Assembly (NCBI RefSeq): GCF_015706575.1
Contig: NW_024037056.1
Span: 6,213,176-6,277,175 of the forward strand
DNA: 64,000 nt
DNA from: Patiria miniata
Taxonomy: Eukaryota > Echinodermata > Asteroidea > Valvatida > Asterinidae
Reading direction: 5' to 3'
Shown here: one piece after another, positions 36,161-47,880 of the stretch
How positions within the stretch are numbered: position 1 is the stretch's first letter
Layout of the letters: the number at the start of each line of letters is the position of its first letter
Notes under the pieces: model-generated
Databases searched by the model: none
What the model saw: only the letters and a program-made list of their open reading frames with translations
What the model was told of the DNA's origin: nothing
Made by a program: the position numbers and the translations under genes

Positions 36161-37394
36161 AATAGGATTTTCACATTAAACACGCGCCTCAAATTAAGAA
36201 CGCGTACAACATGCCGTGAGCGGGGCGCACCCTGCCCAAGAGAGTGCCCATTCACAACACAACTTATATAGATTGCTTTCCCTCTAAGCTTGGTGCATCC
36301 ATATTCCATGACTCTTTGAGTCTATTTTGAATTCTTTTGATCGTAGATATTCCAAACCATCATCACAGATTCTGATCTGCCGCATACATGTACCCGATCA
36401 TGACTAGATATGGCAGTACGTGTATCTTTTTACTATATAGTTCTATGCCTTGGGGAATTTTAAATATGTGACATGAGACCTTGTTAGCGATTCTCTTCAT
36501 CATCGTGAGTGCACTCTCAGGACAGAAGTCGCCGCTTGAATTCATATCTTACATTGTCATGCAGATTCATGAATCCTGCTTTAGGCTGGTAAATGTATCC
36601 ATCATACACAACTCTGCTTATTAAGTACCGTGCCGAAGGATCGTTGCCCAATACTTTACTAAATGTTCTAAGATTATTATCCATATGGAATGAACCGGTT
36701 TCTGTGATGTGTTTGAAATTCCCATCTCTTGCCGCTGGGATGCATTATATCCGGTGTTCGGAAGAAAACCGCATTTGACTTTTCCGCTCAGTCAGTGACA
36801 CCAGATAGATATATTACCCTGACTCTTAATATCAAGGCGATGTCAGCAACCCACGTAAATGGACTGAGATCGAAACTTTGTTTGATCTGAAAGCAGATAG
36901 TCGGGTTCCGACCAATAAGCAAACATTCAAATCTTTAGGATTCTTGACTGTCAATCCATACGGTCGTGGGATGAGCAACGACTCTCCGATCGACCGTTGT
37001 TGCTGATGTTTTCTTTCTAAACAGTTCGCATCTGATCTCTCCACCGACCTCGCTGTGTTGTCGTGTTCCTTTGCTGGGGTATTGCGTCTTAATTGCCTTC
37101 CTGCCTCTATAAGATTGCCAAGGTTTCGCAACAAATGAGAGTGGTTTTTTTTTTTTTGGTGGACGGATTCAGAAGAAATTATGGGTTTTTTTTGCTACTT
37201 ATTGTCAACTGCTTCCCAAAATAGATAGAACCATGCATTGTGTTCCAGCGTGGAATTAAAATGGATCAAGTGTTGTACATGTATCCAAAACGTAGATGGA
37301 TGTCCTTCTTTTTGTTGTTTTTTTTGTCTTCTATTCCTCTTTCGTCTTTTCTGGCGCCTTGTTTCCTTTGGTAATTTGGTGATATATAAATCCA

Positions 37395-37426
<32 letters not shown>

Positions 37427-37729
37427 CATCCACGATCCGTGGGCAGTACTGTTTACACTATTATATATAAATTTTTCATATAGGTTCTTAAAACACTAAA
37501 TACACATTATTGTATTACCTATTTTGTGGTCTTTGGCGAAAACGTCCTTGCGACATATAATCCCTTTAAGCTACCCAAGGTAACTATTTATACATATTGG
37601 GATTTCTTTCTTGCTCTGAGTAAAGGTATGTATTGAAAAAAAAATGGAGAGAATTTGGAACACTTCAGTTAACTATTTCAGTTGATGGAGCTTCTTTCAT
37701 AGTTACAGTCATGATGAATTTTGGAGAGT
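36161..37729. other. Unassigned DNA with (ATT)n
   Basis: (ATT)n of about ten units at 37396-37426. The 100-residue minus-strand frame at 36832-37134 has no recognisable domain. No element boundaries seen. Confidence 0.4.
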
Positions 37730-37995
37730 ATTATGTGAAAACAAGCTCGAGATGATCTCGGAAGCTGTAATTTCTGGAAGGAATAGTGTTTTGATACATA
37801 AATCAGGTTTTTAAGCCTAGTGACCCCATGGTGACCTGTTACACTCAGTTGAGACCAATTAAAGTGATACAAAAGAGGGCCAGGGCCTGATAACGTTGAT
37901 ATATAGCCATGCGAGGCTGTCACTGGAACGTTTGTTACTAACTAACTAACGGAGAGACACAACGACTTGTTGAGGTGCGGTCTGCAGCTAAAATT
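37730..37995 (-). repeat. Dispersed repeat M, copy 3 (diverged)
   Basis: On the minus strand it reads 'gtctctccgttagttagt' and 'tagtaacaaacgtt', then a different middle, then 'ggtcaccatggggtcacta', 'caaaacactattccttcc' and 'agaaattacagcttccgaga'. The middle 80 bp differ from copies 1 and 2, so it may be a subfamily. Confidence 0.7.
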
Positions 37996-38032
37996 ATACT
38001 TTAAAGAATAAAAACACAAGCTTCAAAGTTTA

Positions 38033-38407
38033 GGCCAAAAAAAAAAGTCTCCGGTTTCTGGTATGCGCGCGCGTCGCCGTAGCCATGCGCGTCGGAAAAA
38101 ATGAAAAAGTTTTTTCAATACAAGATGATGTCTCAAAACCACCAAACTCACTGGTTTGACTGGAATCCTGCTGCTGCACAATTTTAACGTGTTTTTAGAT
38201 GGGGTTATGATCGAGAATAAGCTTTATGTGGCCTCTCTGGACTCCCATATATTTGCACTAAGTTTAGTCGGGCACCATTTGCAGTCATCAGCCGACATTT
38301 GAAGCCAAAACAAAAAAACAGGTAAAAAAAAAAAAAAAGCCGCGTCGCCGCACCCTTTTTGGGGCAAGCTCCATACCAGAAACCGGAGACTTTTTTTTTT
38401 TTTGGCC
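38033..38407. mobile_element. Harbinger-like MITE U
   Basis: Inverted ends GGCCAAAAAAAAAAGTCTCC continue into 'ggtttctggtatg' on both sides (about 33 bp). The flanks are TTA at 38030-38032 and 38408-38410. GGCC-type ends with a TTA/TAA duplication are characteristic of PIF/Harbinger elements. The CpG-rich inner arms ('gcgcgcgcgtcgccg' and 'ccgcgtcgccgc') are only partly inverted. No transposase or Myb-like frame is present. Confidence 0.85.
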
Positions 38408-38410
38408 TTA

Positions 38411-40220
38411 TACTTGGATAGCGTGTTTCGTGAACATTGGTGACAATACCATACAAAGCACAAACGTGCACAAGCACAATAAAATGACCATCTAATACAA
38501 ATGCCGTATCACATTACAATTGATACTGTCACATCGATACACTTGTTTAGGCCTAACCTGCCTACAATTTATTATGTATTATCCCAGTTGTATACGATCG
38601 CCTTGAGCTAATTACGACAAGCTTTTATAACATCACCTGTTGGCCCGTCCTATAGTCTTCAGTCAGCAAGAGACGGTTTCTTTACTTAAGACTTCGAGCT
38701 TAGATCTACTTGCAAGTCTTGCAGGGGGTGGTTTAATCAACGATGTTCTACTACGAGCAGGTGGGAATCGTTCTCGTTCCCGAGGGCTCTCGGATCATTA
38801 CATGAAGCACTCATGATGACTCCCCTTGCTATCACAGCTAGGAATGCCATTACAAAGTACACATATCAAAGATATCATCTTCACCTTCTCTGACATTTAA
38901 ATGAACATCCTGACTGTAATTGACTTATGAAGATGACATTTCAACGTATCATTATGAACAGGTCACTTACACTTGACTACTGAAACATTAAAGCATTACA
39001 ATAGCGATTAAACACTGGTCAAACTAGTGTAAGACGTTGCTTCATCAATGTGATTATAGCTGTAATGGGCTTCCGTGAGCAGACCGCCAACCGGGAGCTT
39101 CGGTCGTATTTCTCGGCATCATGCCAATTAGGGATGGATCATCACACAAGTCTCCGTACAATCTATCAAGTGTGCTCTTCTTTCGGCACTTATGATCTGG
39201 CATCCTTAAGAATCTATAGTTGTGTTGAGCCTTGGAAACTGATATTCTCTCTCTCTCTGTTGTGGATTCTTACGATTTCAAAGACATCTGGCAGGTGGCA
39301 ATATTAGACCTTTTGCGGCATTGCTACAGCAGTCAATGCGCCTCAGGAAAATTTCTCAAAATGCGAAGCTTGTGTCCTTCCTGTTACCTTATGCTGTACC
39401 TTAACAACTCAATAATATTGCCGTGATGTTTACCGCAATCCGTGTTTTGATTTCTATCTCTTACCTTGCCCCTTCCCCGTTTCGGGCGTTCAACTCCTTC
39501 TTTGTCAGAATCCAAAAAAAGGCCAAGGCTCAGGGGAAATATTGCCAATTTAATTCTGGAGAGATCATCCACCTGAAGGTGTCTACGTCTGTACATAGAT
39601 TGGATTAATTCTGTTGCGAATCTGTATTCTGGATTTTCTTTTCATGAGTTGATAAAACATTGAGACAACAGCTCTTTGCGAGTTAAGACGAATCAGAGGT
39701 GCTGTATGGATAACACACAACCTTAATATGATGAGATAGGAAAGGCAATGAAGAGGATGGTAAAGGTTAATTCGATGCTTAAAAAAGATGTACAGCTAGG
39801 GAGTTTTAATTCCAAAGGGAGGAAAGATATTCGATGGTAAAAAAAGATTCTTTCTCTATAACAATGGCCGGTTGACCTCAACAACACTGACCTAAAAGAG
39901 CGAGATTATAAGAGCAAGGCAGATTTTGAGATGGATGCTTTGATTACTTGGAGGCAGTGGCGTGCTCTGAATCGCCTGGAGTATGATTGGATCTTTGCAG
40001 TCTTTGTTGCGGGAATCCTTGAGGGATGTATTCTATATCAAAATTTCGGCCATCAAAAGGCGAGAGAGCGCAAGCTGCATTGTCGCCTTGTAGAATTTCA
40101 GTATTATTTTTGATCTGCATATCAAATCAGATTGCGACTCACCATGGCATTTTTTGAAAATGCCATAGATTGATTTCGATCTCGATGGACACACATCATG
40201 GAAGCGATCAATCCCTGTCC
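38411..40220. other. Unassigned DNA
   Basis: No repeat partner. The 60-residue open frame at 39931-40113 is rich in Trp and Leu but matches nothing I recognise. Confidence 0.35.
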
Positions 40221-40990
40221 ATACACCTTATTCAAGAGGACACCATTTTTGGTCGTGTTCCCTGAATCTATCTTATAAATTGTAAACTGTTGAATGAGAT
40301 GGTGCCAGACTACAGGGTGGTCCAAACAAATTTTACACTTTTTTAGAGGAGGATTTCTCAAATTTGAAGAGACGTGTTTTAATATGTCCCTAAACTATAT
40401 ACGATCCTGGTCGTATACGGTGGAAACGGCGTTAAACATAAACCTCAAGTTAAGAAATATCGGCCATTTACGGAAGAATGGGCAAAAACTAGTTTGTTGA
40501 CGTCTACTGGCAGTCATGTAGACTTAATTACAGTTATTGCAGTTCTTTGCGCGTGCAGTACTATTTTGTGGACCATATCTCATAGACCTGTGTGTATTTA
40601 AACCATGCACCATTTCTTAATTTAGGCCTATTGTCAGCGCCATTTTCACCATATACCACAAAGATGCTGTAGTTAAGGAATATCTCGAAACAACTTTAAC
40701 ATGTCTTCCAAATTCCAAGAAATCTACGTCTGAAAAAGTGTAACCCTTTTTGGACCTGTATTTTCGGTTGGAGTGCATTCGTAGCTTAACTTTCAATTTT
40801 TTTTTTAAATGTGGCTTAAAACAGCACGATAAGTTTAGTCACACATTTTTCATTATTCATCAGAGCAGACTGGTTAGAACTTGTAATGAAGTTTTATTTC
40901 ATTGTTTTCATTTCCACTCGCAAGTTCCACAAAATGTAAGAGTTTACCTCGCTTTCAATTTAATATGGCCGACTCATGAATAAAGTATTT
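40221..40990 (+). mobile_element. MITE family R, copy 2, with nested MITE J
   Basis: Matches 1364-1651 on both sides of the insertion: 'tcgtgttccctgaat', 'gatggtgccagacta' left of it, 'aaatgtggcttaaaac', 'catcagagcagact', 'atatggccgactcatgaata' right of it. The outer ends are inverted ('acaccttattcaagagg' and inverted 'actttattcatgagtcgg'). Confidence 0.7.
40313..40758. mobile_element. TA-flanked CAGGGTGG MITE J, nested in family R
   Basis: Begins CAGGGTGGTCCAAACAAATT and ends inverted with 'ggtccaaaaagggttacact'. The arms share 'acactttttcaga' and 'ggaatttg.agacatgt' in inverted form. TA at 40311-40312 and 40759-40760, and the family R copy at 1441 shows the uninterrupted 'ccagactattt'. Tc1/mariner-type, with no coding frame. 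Confidence 0.85.
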
Positions 40991-41740
40991 TGATAATGGA
41001 TACTTGACTTCAACACCAGTTATGGAAAAAATGCACATGGTTTGGTTTTGTTGACGTTAAAATCAGTCTTTTTTCCATCTGTTCATGAAACAATAGCTTA
41101 GCTGAGTTATTCAATGCAGAGTTATATTCGCGTTAAACTTTCATACCATCATGCATCATTTATTTTCCCAATGTCTTGCTAAATTTTTAATCCCACCTCT
41201 GTCTTCGTTGAATTTGTAATGTAACACAGAAATAGACCGGACTCTGTTCCTGCATAAGACTTGTTTGTTTTTGCTTTATATTGTGTTTCGTAACGAGGTC
41301 AGTTTTCCATATTAAGCGACATATGGTGTATTAACTCCATTATAATTCGATGTTATGGTCCACCACGTATTTTATCAATGCGTGTAATTTTATTCTGCTA
41401 ACTGTCAACTTACAAGGTCGTGTCTAATATTATTGATTTTATATTCAACAGTCCACCAAAACAAAGCCCACTATTGTTTCAACATGTCTTTGCTGTCGTA
41501 AATGTTGCATAAGCTCTGCACGCATTTTTTTCTGTTTAATCAGTGTGTTGAAGACAACACCTTAATCCTGGATGTTACTGTCTGGTGATTTTTACATGAA
41601 GGTTGTGTCGTTTTGTAATTATACATTGATGTATTAGGCGTCGGCGGAGTTTGCTTCAAAGTGCATTCGGAGTTCGAGTTGGATTTTGTTGGGCATTTCT
41701 TCTGTAAGTAAGATTTGAGGCTTTGCATGGTGGAGTTACT
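40991..41740. other. Unassigned AT-rich DNA
   Basis: No supported gene or repeat. Confidence 0.35.
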
Positions 41741-41885
41741 AAATAATGAGAGGTTTTTGGAAACACCATGTGCGAATAATTTCTCAACTAAGAGAATGGC
41801 AATCTGAAAATACCTTCTTTTCAGAACCATTCTCTTAGTTGAGAAATTATTCGCACATGGTGTTTCCAAAAACCTCTCATTATTT
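41741..41885. repeat. Perfect long hairpin (59-bp arms)
   Basis: The arm 41741-41799 is the exact reverse complement of 41827-41885, with no mismatch. The 27-nt centre forms a further 8-bp stem (TCTGAAAA at 41803-41810 with TTTTCAGA at 41818-41825). The ends lack TA, TTAA or CACTG signatures, and no second copy was seen in the window. All other inverted repeats here are visibly diverged. It could be a young foldback element, a small-RNA hairpin precursor or a recent inverted duplication. Confidence 0.9.
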
Positions 41886-42799
41886 CTTTCTTCTGTAATT
41901 TGAATAAATGTATGTGGGCAATTGCATGGTTAGTTTCGTTACATGTTAAGCAATGTAGCATCACTCTTTGGGCTCCTATTTCAATTTGGGTGGCTATCAA
42001 TGTTCCATGTTTGCACCATTAATACATCTTACCAGGACCCATAACACAACGGTAGACAAAATCATCTCGCCTTGTTTTGTGAGTTGTAGGGACATGCAAT
42101 CTTGGTAAGTTATGTTACAAAAGTACGTGTCTTTGCATAAAACAAATCCTCGAATGGGAAACAGCTGAGTAACAGCTTACTCAATGACAAATGCTTTGAC
42201 ATATAACATTTCGCAGTATCTCTCATCTGTTCAAAACATTGCTCAAAAATATTGGTTAGTTACGTTACAGTTTGTCCATCCATCTTTGGCACAAGTTTAA
42301 CAATCAAACAAACACGCACTTTTGGCACAGAATTTAAAACTTTCTACATACCTTCAACACAAAGTCTCACGATGACACTTACGTTTTGCATGTTAAAACT
42401 AGTTGGCTAAATGAATACCAAATATCCATCATTTTAGCCAAAAAACGGGTTTCTTAACCAAAAATCACACTTTACTGCATTATATCTCGCTGTAACAACG
42501 AAAGATCTGGTTTTCCCCTTTAATTTGATACTACACTTCCCCTTTACTTATAAAGATATAACAAATTTTAATTTTTGACTCATCACTTTTTTATGGAATT
42601 GCCCACACATGTATCATGTGGTAGATTGAGATTTGTTTGTGTGTGTTAGGTCTTGCCGATTCACGAAAAGTATTGAACTTGCTTCAATTCAATTTACAGT
42701 ATTTATACCAATAGATTACTAGGACTTCAAGTGATCATTTGGGCCCAATTTCTTGCAGCTACAATATAAAATGGCGCCAATGTTTACAAACAAAAGAAA
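41886..42799. other. Unassigned DNA
   Basis: No supported feature. Confidence 0.35.
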
Positions 42800-43086
42800 G
42801 GTCTATAATTTGTCGGTTCAGTGCGTCGACATCGGGTAGCTGCAATCGGCTGAAATGAGAACGTTTCCCGGACGCTGATTGGCGGCGCAATTCAAAACGT
42901 GACTCGGCAACTTCTGATTCGACATCGAGATCCTAGAATGTTTTTTGCTCAGAATGTACATAAGCATTCACAGAGCTAAAACTTCATCAGATTAGTTGTT
43001 AAGTATCCGTCATTAGATTGTATGCTTTTTTGTTGCTTTAAATGAAAAGAAATGCACAAATGTCAACTGAAATACCCTACCTTTAA
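42800..43086 (-). mobile_element. TTAA MITE family S, copy 3 (truncated)
   Basis: Matches the reverse complement of 59454-60004: 'tcggttcagtgcg', 'cgacatcg.gtagctgcaatc', 'cccggacgctgatt', 'aaaacgtgac.cggcaact', 'gagatcctagaat', 'ttcacagagct.aaacttcatc' and a final 'cctacctttaaa'. The other end is missing or too diverged to place. Confidence 0.7.
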
Positions 43087-44212
43087 AATGCAATAACTAG
43101 GTCGAACCATACTCGCGCGCAGGTGTACGCGCGTAATCAGTGCACTTTCGACCAATCAGGTTCCCAGGATCCGCGCACGCCTCGACTTTTAGAACTCGTG
43201 CAACATGAGCACAAGCTTGATCCCACACCAGTAGCCGTACCAGTCTCTTGAAAACGGCGGGAATCGGAAACACATCCAACCATTATCTCATTTTGAGAAA
43301 TAACGCCGAAAAGTACGCAATGAAAATTACAAACGGAATGCAGTCATGTCTTGACATCCAACTGCTATACCAACTTGGGTAAACAGGCATCGCGCATGCA
43401 TATTTTTTTTGGTAACCTCGTCTTTACCGATTGATGACCGTGGTAGAATTTTAAAGACAGCTCTCTCGCCTGCAGCAGCTGGGTTAGACCATCCAATTAG
43501 CCTTGTTGAGTCCGGCACCAGACTGAATGCATGCCTCGTGAACCAATCATACCACTCAGTCTGTGATTGGTCCTGATGGCGGGACGGGAGGTCGAGTGCG
43601 TCTTATCCTCAGTGCGTCTGACACCTGCTCTGACGAGCCACGGCGGGGTAATCATAAAATCCTAGGGCAAGTTTGAGGTGTAACGAGAAAACTCTACTGA
43701 TTGATAGGGAGTCAGGATGTCTTAAAGGTCATACTGCCTAGACGTGCAAGTCTTTGACTCAAAGTTCACGTCATACTCCGGCCTGATTGACAGAAATGTT
43801 TCAGTTGGGAAACATCAATCAAACCTCAAACACTGAATCCTTCGAGTTGCTTCATTTTAAACAACTCAACCAACTAAATTGATGATGAAATCAAATGAAA
43901 GAAAGTATAGCCATTGTAACACTCGGCGCGTGTAGTTTCACACTCGATCACTTTGGATACTGAAGTTGGCGTTGCCTGATACTGTCACTCACTGTGGTCT
44001 ATCCGGTCTAGACCTCTCTAGCATTACATGGAGGTTTTGTAGCCTCGTAAGAATTGAAACGTATTGGCTTTATCAGTAACACGTCCAGGTCCATCTTGAT
44101 GCGAAATCCCCAGCCATGTATATGGTGTTTTAGTAAGCACCGGCCTCATGCAAGCCTCTTTGTTATAAGACGAAAAAAGAAGCAGTTGTATTCAACTACA
44201 GTGAATGATTAC
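43087..44212. other. Unassigned DNA with CpG-rich tract
   Basis: A CpG-rich patch with alternating runs ('actcgcgcgc', 'gtacgcgcgt') and a CCAAT box lies at about 43108-43200. No gene supported. Confidence 0.4.
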
Positions 44213-44772
44213 CAGAGTTGTAACGAATTACTGATTTTTGTGACTCGAGTTGAGTCGAGTCATTTTAAAGAAGTGACTCGAGTGGACTCGAGTCATTAGA
44301 TCAATAAGGTCGAGTCGAGTCACAGTGTAGTCGAGTCGAGTCGAGTCGAGTCGAGTCAAGTATTTAGCTCGAGTCAATTCGAGTCACCAATATTTGGACA
44401 TTAAACAATAAATAAACACAAGAGAGAAAGTCATTTTTTTGGCTTTTTTAACTTTACATTCCGGCTACTACATGTGGTGACACCACATTTGACTCTCAAT
44501 GAAAATGAAAACGGGGTGCCAGGTGATCGCCATGCAACTAGTGTATGTATATATGCATTATTCGCAAACATTCTATCGTGACGTGAACAAAATCTGGCAC
44601 CGGCGTAAATATTTTGCTCAAAGTTTTGCTTTTATTTTTGGGACTCGAGTCTTATAAGCCTTCCTCGAGTCGAGTTGAGTCATTTGCCTTTAGGGACTCG
44701 AGTCGAGTCGACTCACCAAAAATTGTGACTCGAGTCGGACTCGAGTCATTGACTCGAGGCATTACAACTCTG
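44213..44772. mobile_element. hAT-like element N with iterated GACTCGAGT motifs
   Basis: Ends CAGAGTTGTAACG and, inverted, CAGAGTTGTAATG. Outside lie ATGATTAC (44205-44212) and TACATTAC (44773-44780), agreeing at 5 of 8, consistent with a decayed 8-bp duplication. GACTCGAGT and variants are repeated many times in the first 190 bp and the last 130 bp, including a run of GTCGA units at about 44330-44356. The AT-rich centre has no transposase. CAG-type ends, 8-bp duplication and subterminal motif arrays are hAT traits. Confidence 0.85.
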
Positions 44773-46330
44773 TACATTACAATTTATTACAACTTACCCC
44801 TTCGCGTTGAACATAAACAAATATTTTAGATGATGTTAAGTTTATTAAAAAGTGAGGAACCTTATTCAGTTGAGTTAGCTATTGCTATGCCTACTTGGCT
44901 GTTGGAAAACGTGTTCAAGGCTTAATTTTTTTGTGACACAGGATTATTTTTGTGACACTAGGCTGGCAATGACGCCTCTTTTTCCAGCCGTTTGCCTAGG
45001 AGATAGTTAGGTGTAATGAGCTTTGAAGTCAGGCACGTACTCAGCTATGTATGGGATGTATCGGTTGAAGTGCGTGGTTTTACACCCGTCTGGCCTTGGC
45101 ATATAGCGGCTTGATTAAGTGGCTAATTACCTGTGGAGACACGATGCTTGCACACATTGCGCATATACCGTTAAGGTTGCGTGGTAGTAGGCCTGTATCA
45201 TGGTATTAAAGATCCAGTACCATTTGTAATGCGCAAGATTAGGTTCCTTCGCTATTACGTTAAGAAAAAGGGAGGTTTATCAGTTCAAACGAATATGTTG
45301 AATTATTTTTACTTTTAACATTTTCAAATGTGGTCAACTTCACCATTATCCTCGTGTGCTTTTACCGTGGGCGGCGATCTGCAGGGGGGGGGGTCCCCCA
45401 ATACTTTTGTGGCGGGGACGACAATGGCGTTGGCCCGCCAATAATTTACCCCACACTCTAAAACAACATTAGTCAGATTTGACTAGAAATCAGTTAAATT
45501 TGACTAGCCATTCAGGGAGGGTCACCTGTGTGCAACTGAAAATCAGTCAATCTGACTAGATTTTTTCCAGTCAGTTTTGAAAAATAGTTGTTCAAAGAAC
45601 TTGGGTCAAATCCAACTACTTTTTTTCTATAATGCATGGTATGAAACTTTGCATGTTTAACTAAATTCCTAATCAATTTTCAATAACTGGGATAACCAGT
45701 TAATAAGTTGTTTCAGTGCGTGTACATTTTAAACCCAATGTACCTACATTTGCACTGTATTTTTCCCGAATATAGTCGTAAGAGATTGATCGCGCACCAA
45801 CTTTTTTCACGGAAATTGTACAAAACGGACGTAACTTTGAATTCCCTGTCCCCCTAGTGTTGATGAGAAATCGCCACCTCTGGCTTTTAAGTCTTCAGTA
45901 CTACCAAAATGTATTTTTTAAAACTTGTATCATCGATCGTGAAAGGAACAAGAAAACACCTTAAAACTTGAAGTGTCAAATCAAAAGGATTTTGATAAGA
46001 TCAACTTTATTTTTTGCTTCAAGCAATATCAGTGATGATTGCTCACACTTGATCTCCTCTTGAGATAAAAAATGTCCTCCCCTGTGCCACCGATGTGGAC
46101 AGATTTCCTTGAAGATATAGAATTGTCAATCGGGGACTATGGTTGAGAAGAGCAAGTGACAGTTGGGTATAGAATCTGATCCTGACAGCTAGCCAAATAG
46201 TCTCGTGGATGGAGCAGCAGCATGGTTAAAGAAGCTACATGTCTGACTGGTTAATTCGTGGGATTAGACACTGAAGATATGACACTTGGTTATTTACGGT
46301 CGAAGCTACAAAAACACCGTTTGAGGAAAA
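44773..46330. other. Unassigned DNA with AGTCA-type echoes
   Basis: At about 45465-45600 a motif of the form 'ttgactag'/'ctagtca' is repeated, as in the subterminal region of a DNA transposon, but ends could not be paired. A G run lies at about 45385-45391. No gene. Confidence 0.35.
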
Positions 46331-46482
46331 CACTATTTTGATAAGTTAATCCCTCCTTTAAGCACATGTTGGTTTCTAGTAAACAGGTGGTGGAATTTTT
46401 TCCTGGACAACTTTTCGGATCATATGCTCTACGCGTCCTCGGGCGAGTGTTGGTAAGGAGGGATTAATACACCAAAATGGTG
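46331..46482. mobile_element. Short inverted-repeat element W
   Basis: Left end 'ttaatccctcctt' and right end 'aaggagggattaa' pair, extending with gaps to CACTATTTTG and CAAAATGGTG at the tips (about 28 bp in all). No target duplication or second copy was found, so it is listed as a probable MITE. Confidence 0.5.
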
Positions 46483-46714
46483 TATTTGCAAACATTGTAT
46501 TCCGTTTTACCTTTTTGAAATCACACTAGTTAGTTTTGTCTGCCTGATATGTATATACTTCAGAATGGAAAGAATAAAGAAATGTAATACGTGGGTCAGC
46601 GTCTTGATTATAAAGTGATATGAGGGTAGTGGTATTACCGGTTTGTGAGCTTCAAGTATGGCAGTGGCATTGTGAATTCGGCGACGGGTAATGCATTTCG
46701 CAGACTACTTTGTA

Positions 46715-46844
46715 CACTGCAAAAACTGCAGTGTTAAATTTACACCATTGGTATCTATATAGGACCATCTGGTGTTAAATTTTACTGGTATAGTCCTATA
46801 TAGATACCGAATGGTGTTAAATTAACACTAAAGTTTTTGCAGTG
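46715..46844. mobile_element. Palindromic CACTG MITE family L, copy 2
   Basis: 130 bp, same length and nearly the same sequence as 28909-29038. CACTGCAAAAACT ends with inverted partner; flanked by TA on both sides, a 2-bp duplication. The central stem 'ggtatctatataggac' is intact. Confidence 0.85.
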
Positions 46845-47022
46845 TATGTACCGAAGGTTAGGGTAATTACAAATATTTGGAACGTTTCAACAGACAGAGT
46901 AGACAACATGGAAAAAGACCCAGATTTGGTTGTCAGAAAAAGGAGACCCAAAACGTAATCATTCTTTGCCATTTTGGACAGATTTCCCCCGTCAGGCATT
47001 TGAATAATTCATCTCCTTCTAA

Positions 47023-47523
47023 TAACATTGTTTCACTGTTGGCCAAATTAATTCCATCATCCAACTTCCTGACACCGTTTTAGTGATTGAATCGCCCTTT
47101 TCTCTTCCCAGACTCCCGAGTGTTTGTTTCACTGACTCGTTTTACAGTCCAACAAATAAAGCAACCCCAGTGGCGTTACGGTCCAGCCAAGCTGTCGGCA
47201 AGCTTGTCAATTCAGGCTCAGCGTGCATGTTATTGATCACCCACAGGACTGTAAACGGCGTTGATTTTCATCGCCGAAGACTCACTGACGCTTGGAATGG
47301 CCTTTTAGACGTGTATATAGGATTTGGTGCGGTATCCCCCAGGGATGGATGGGATTGGTGGTTGTCAATACAACCAACGCCTACGATTGTCAACCCAGCA
47401 ATCTCGTTAGTATCTCTTCACGCTGACCTGGCCCACCTGTTCATTTCACTGTTACTTACCCACTCATGGGCTCCTCTCGGTGTCCTGAATTTCTTCAAGA
47501 GTTCAACGGGTGAGTCGGAATGA
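47023..47523 (+). CDS. Candidate coding exon, product not recognised
   Basis: One frame stays open for about 166 codons between stops at 47020 and 47521, in sequence visibly richer in G+C than its surroundings. Inside it a pyrimidine tract ending in AG (tttctcttcccag, to 47111) and a strong donor (acgg|gtgagt at 47510) would define a 398-nt internal exon in which the frame stays open throughout. The predicted peptide has many Leu, Ser and Trp and a hydrophobic C-terminal stretch (about residues 105-130 counted from 47083); no domain is recognised. There is no nearby partner exon I can support. It could equally be a chance frame in unique DNA or a decayed element. Confidence 0.2.
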
Positions 47524-47610
47524 TTTGGTCCCAAGTTCATTATTTTTTTGTGGCCATTAGAGTATTGAGAAAAAAACTGAGTGTTTTATATGAATTGTTA
47601 TCACCTTGTC

Positions 47611-47880
47611 TTCCACAGGAATTTTGAATTTTTCAAATTAGTGGCTGTGGTGAGGAGTAATATGCCATTTTCATTGAAGTGGCTCATTTTTCAGTCTGTA
47701 CACGGAATTGGTTTTGCCTTTTTAAAATGTGTCAATAACTTCAAGTTATTCCACAGGAATTTTGAATTTTTCAAATAAGTGGCTGTGGTGAGGAGTTATG
47801 CCAAGTGGCTCATTTTCCAGTCTGTACACGGAATTGGTTTTGCTTTTTTTTTTTAAAAATATGTCAAAAAACTTCAAGTG
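47611..47880 (+). repeat. Tandem duplication, two units of about 135 bp
   Basis: Unit 1 (about 47611-47747) and unit 2 (about 47748-47880) share 'ttccacaggaattttgaatt', 'gtggctgtggtgaggagt' and 'cagtctgtacacggaattgg'. Unit 2 has lost a short piece in the middle. No coding frame is conserved between units. Confidence 0.85.

Noticed and set aside
41811-41832. Resemblance to a histone mRNA 3' stem-loop ('cttcttttcagaacc')
   Set aside because: The first two stem bases do not match the GG expected, no histone frame lies nearby, and the segment is simply the tip of the long perfect hairpin.
45131-45142. Fourth family Q copy ('ctgtggagacac')
   Set aside because: Only the 12-bp motif matches; the Q body is absent around it.
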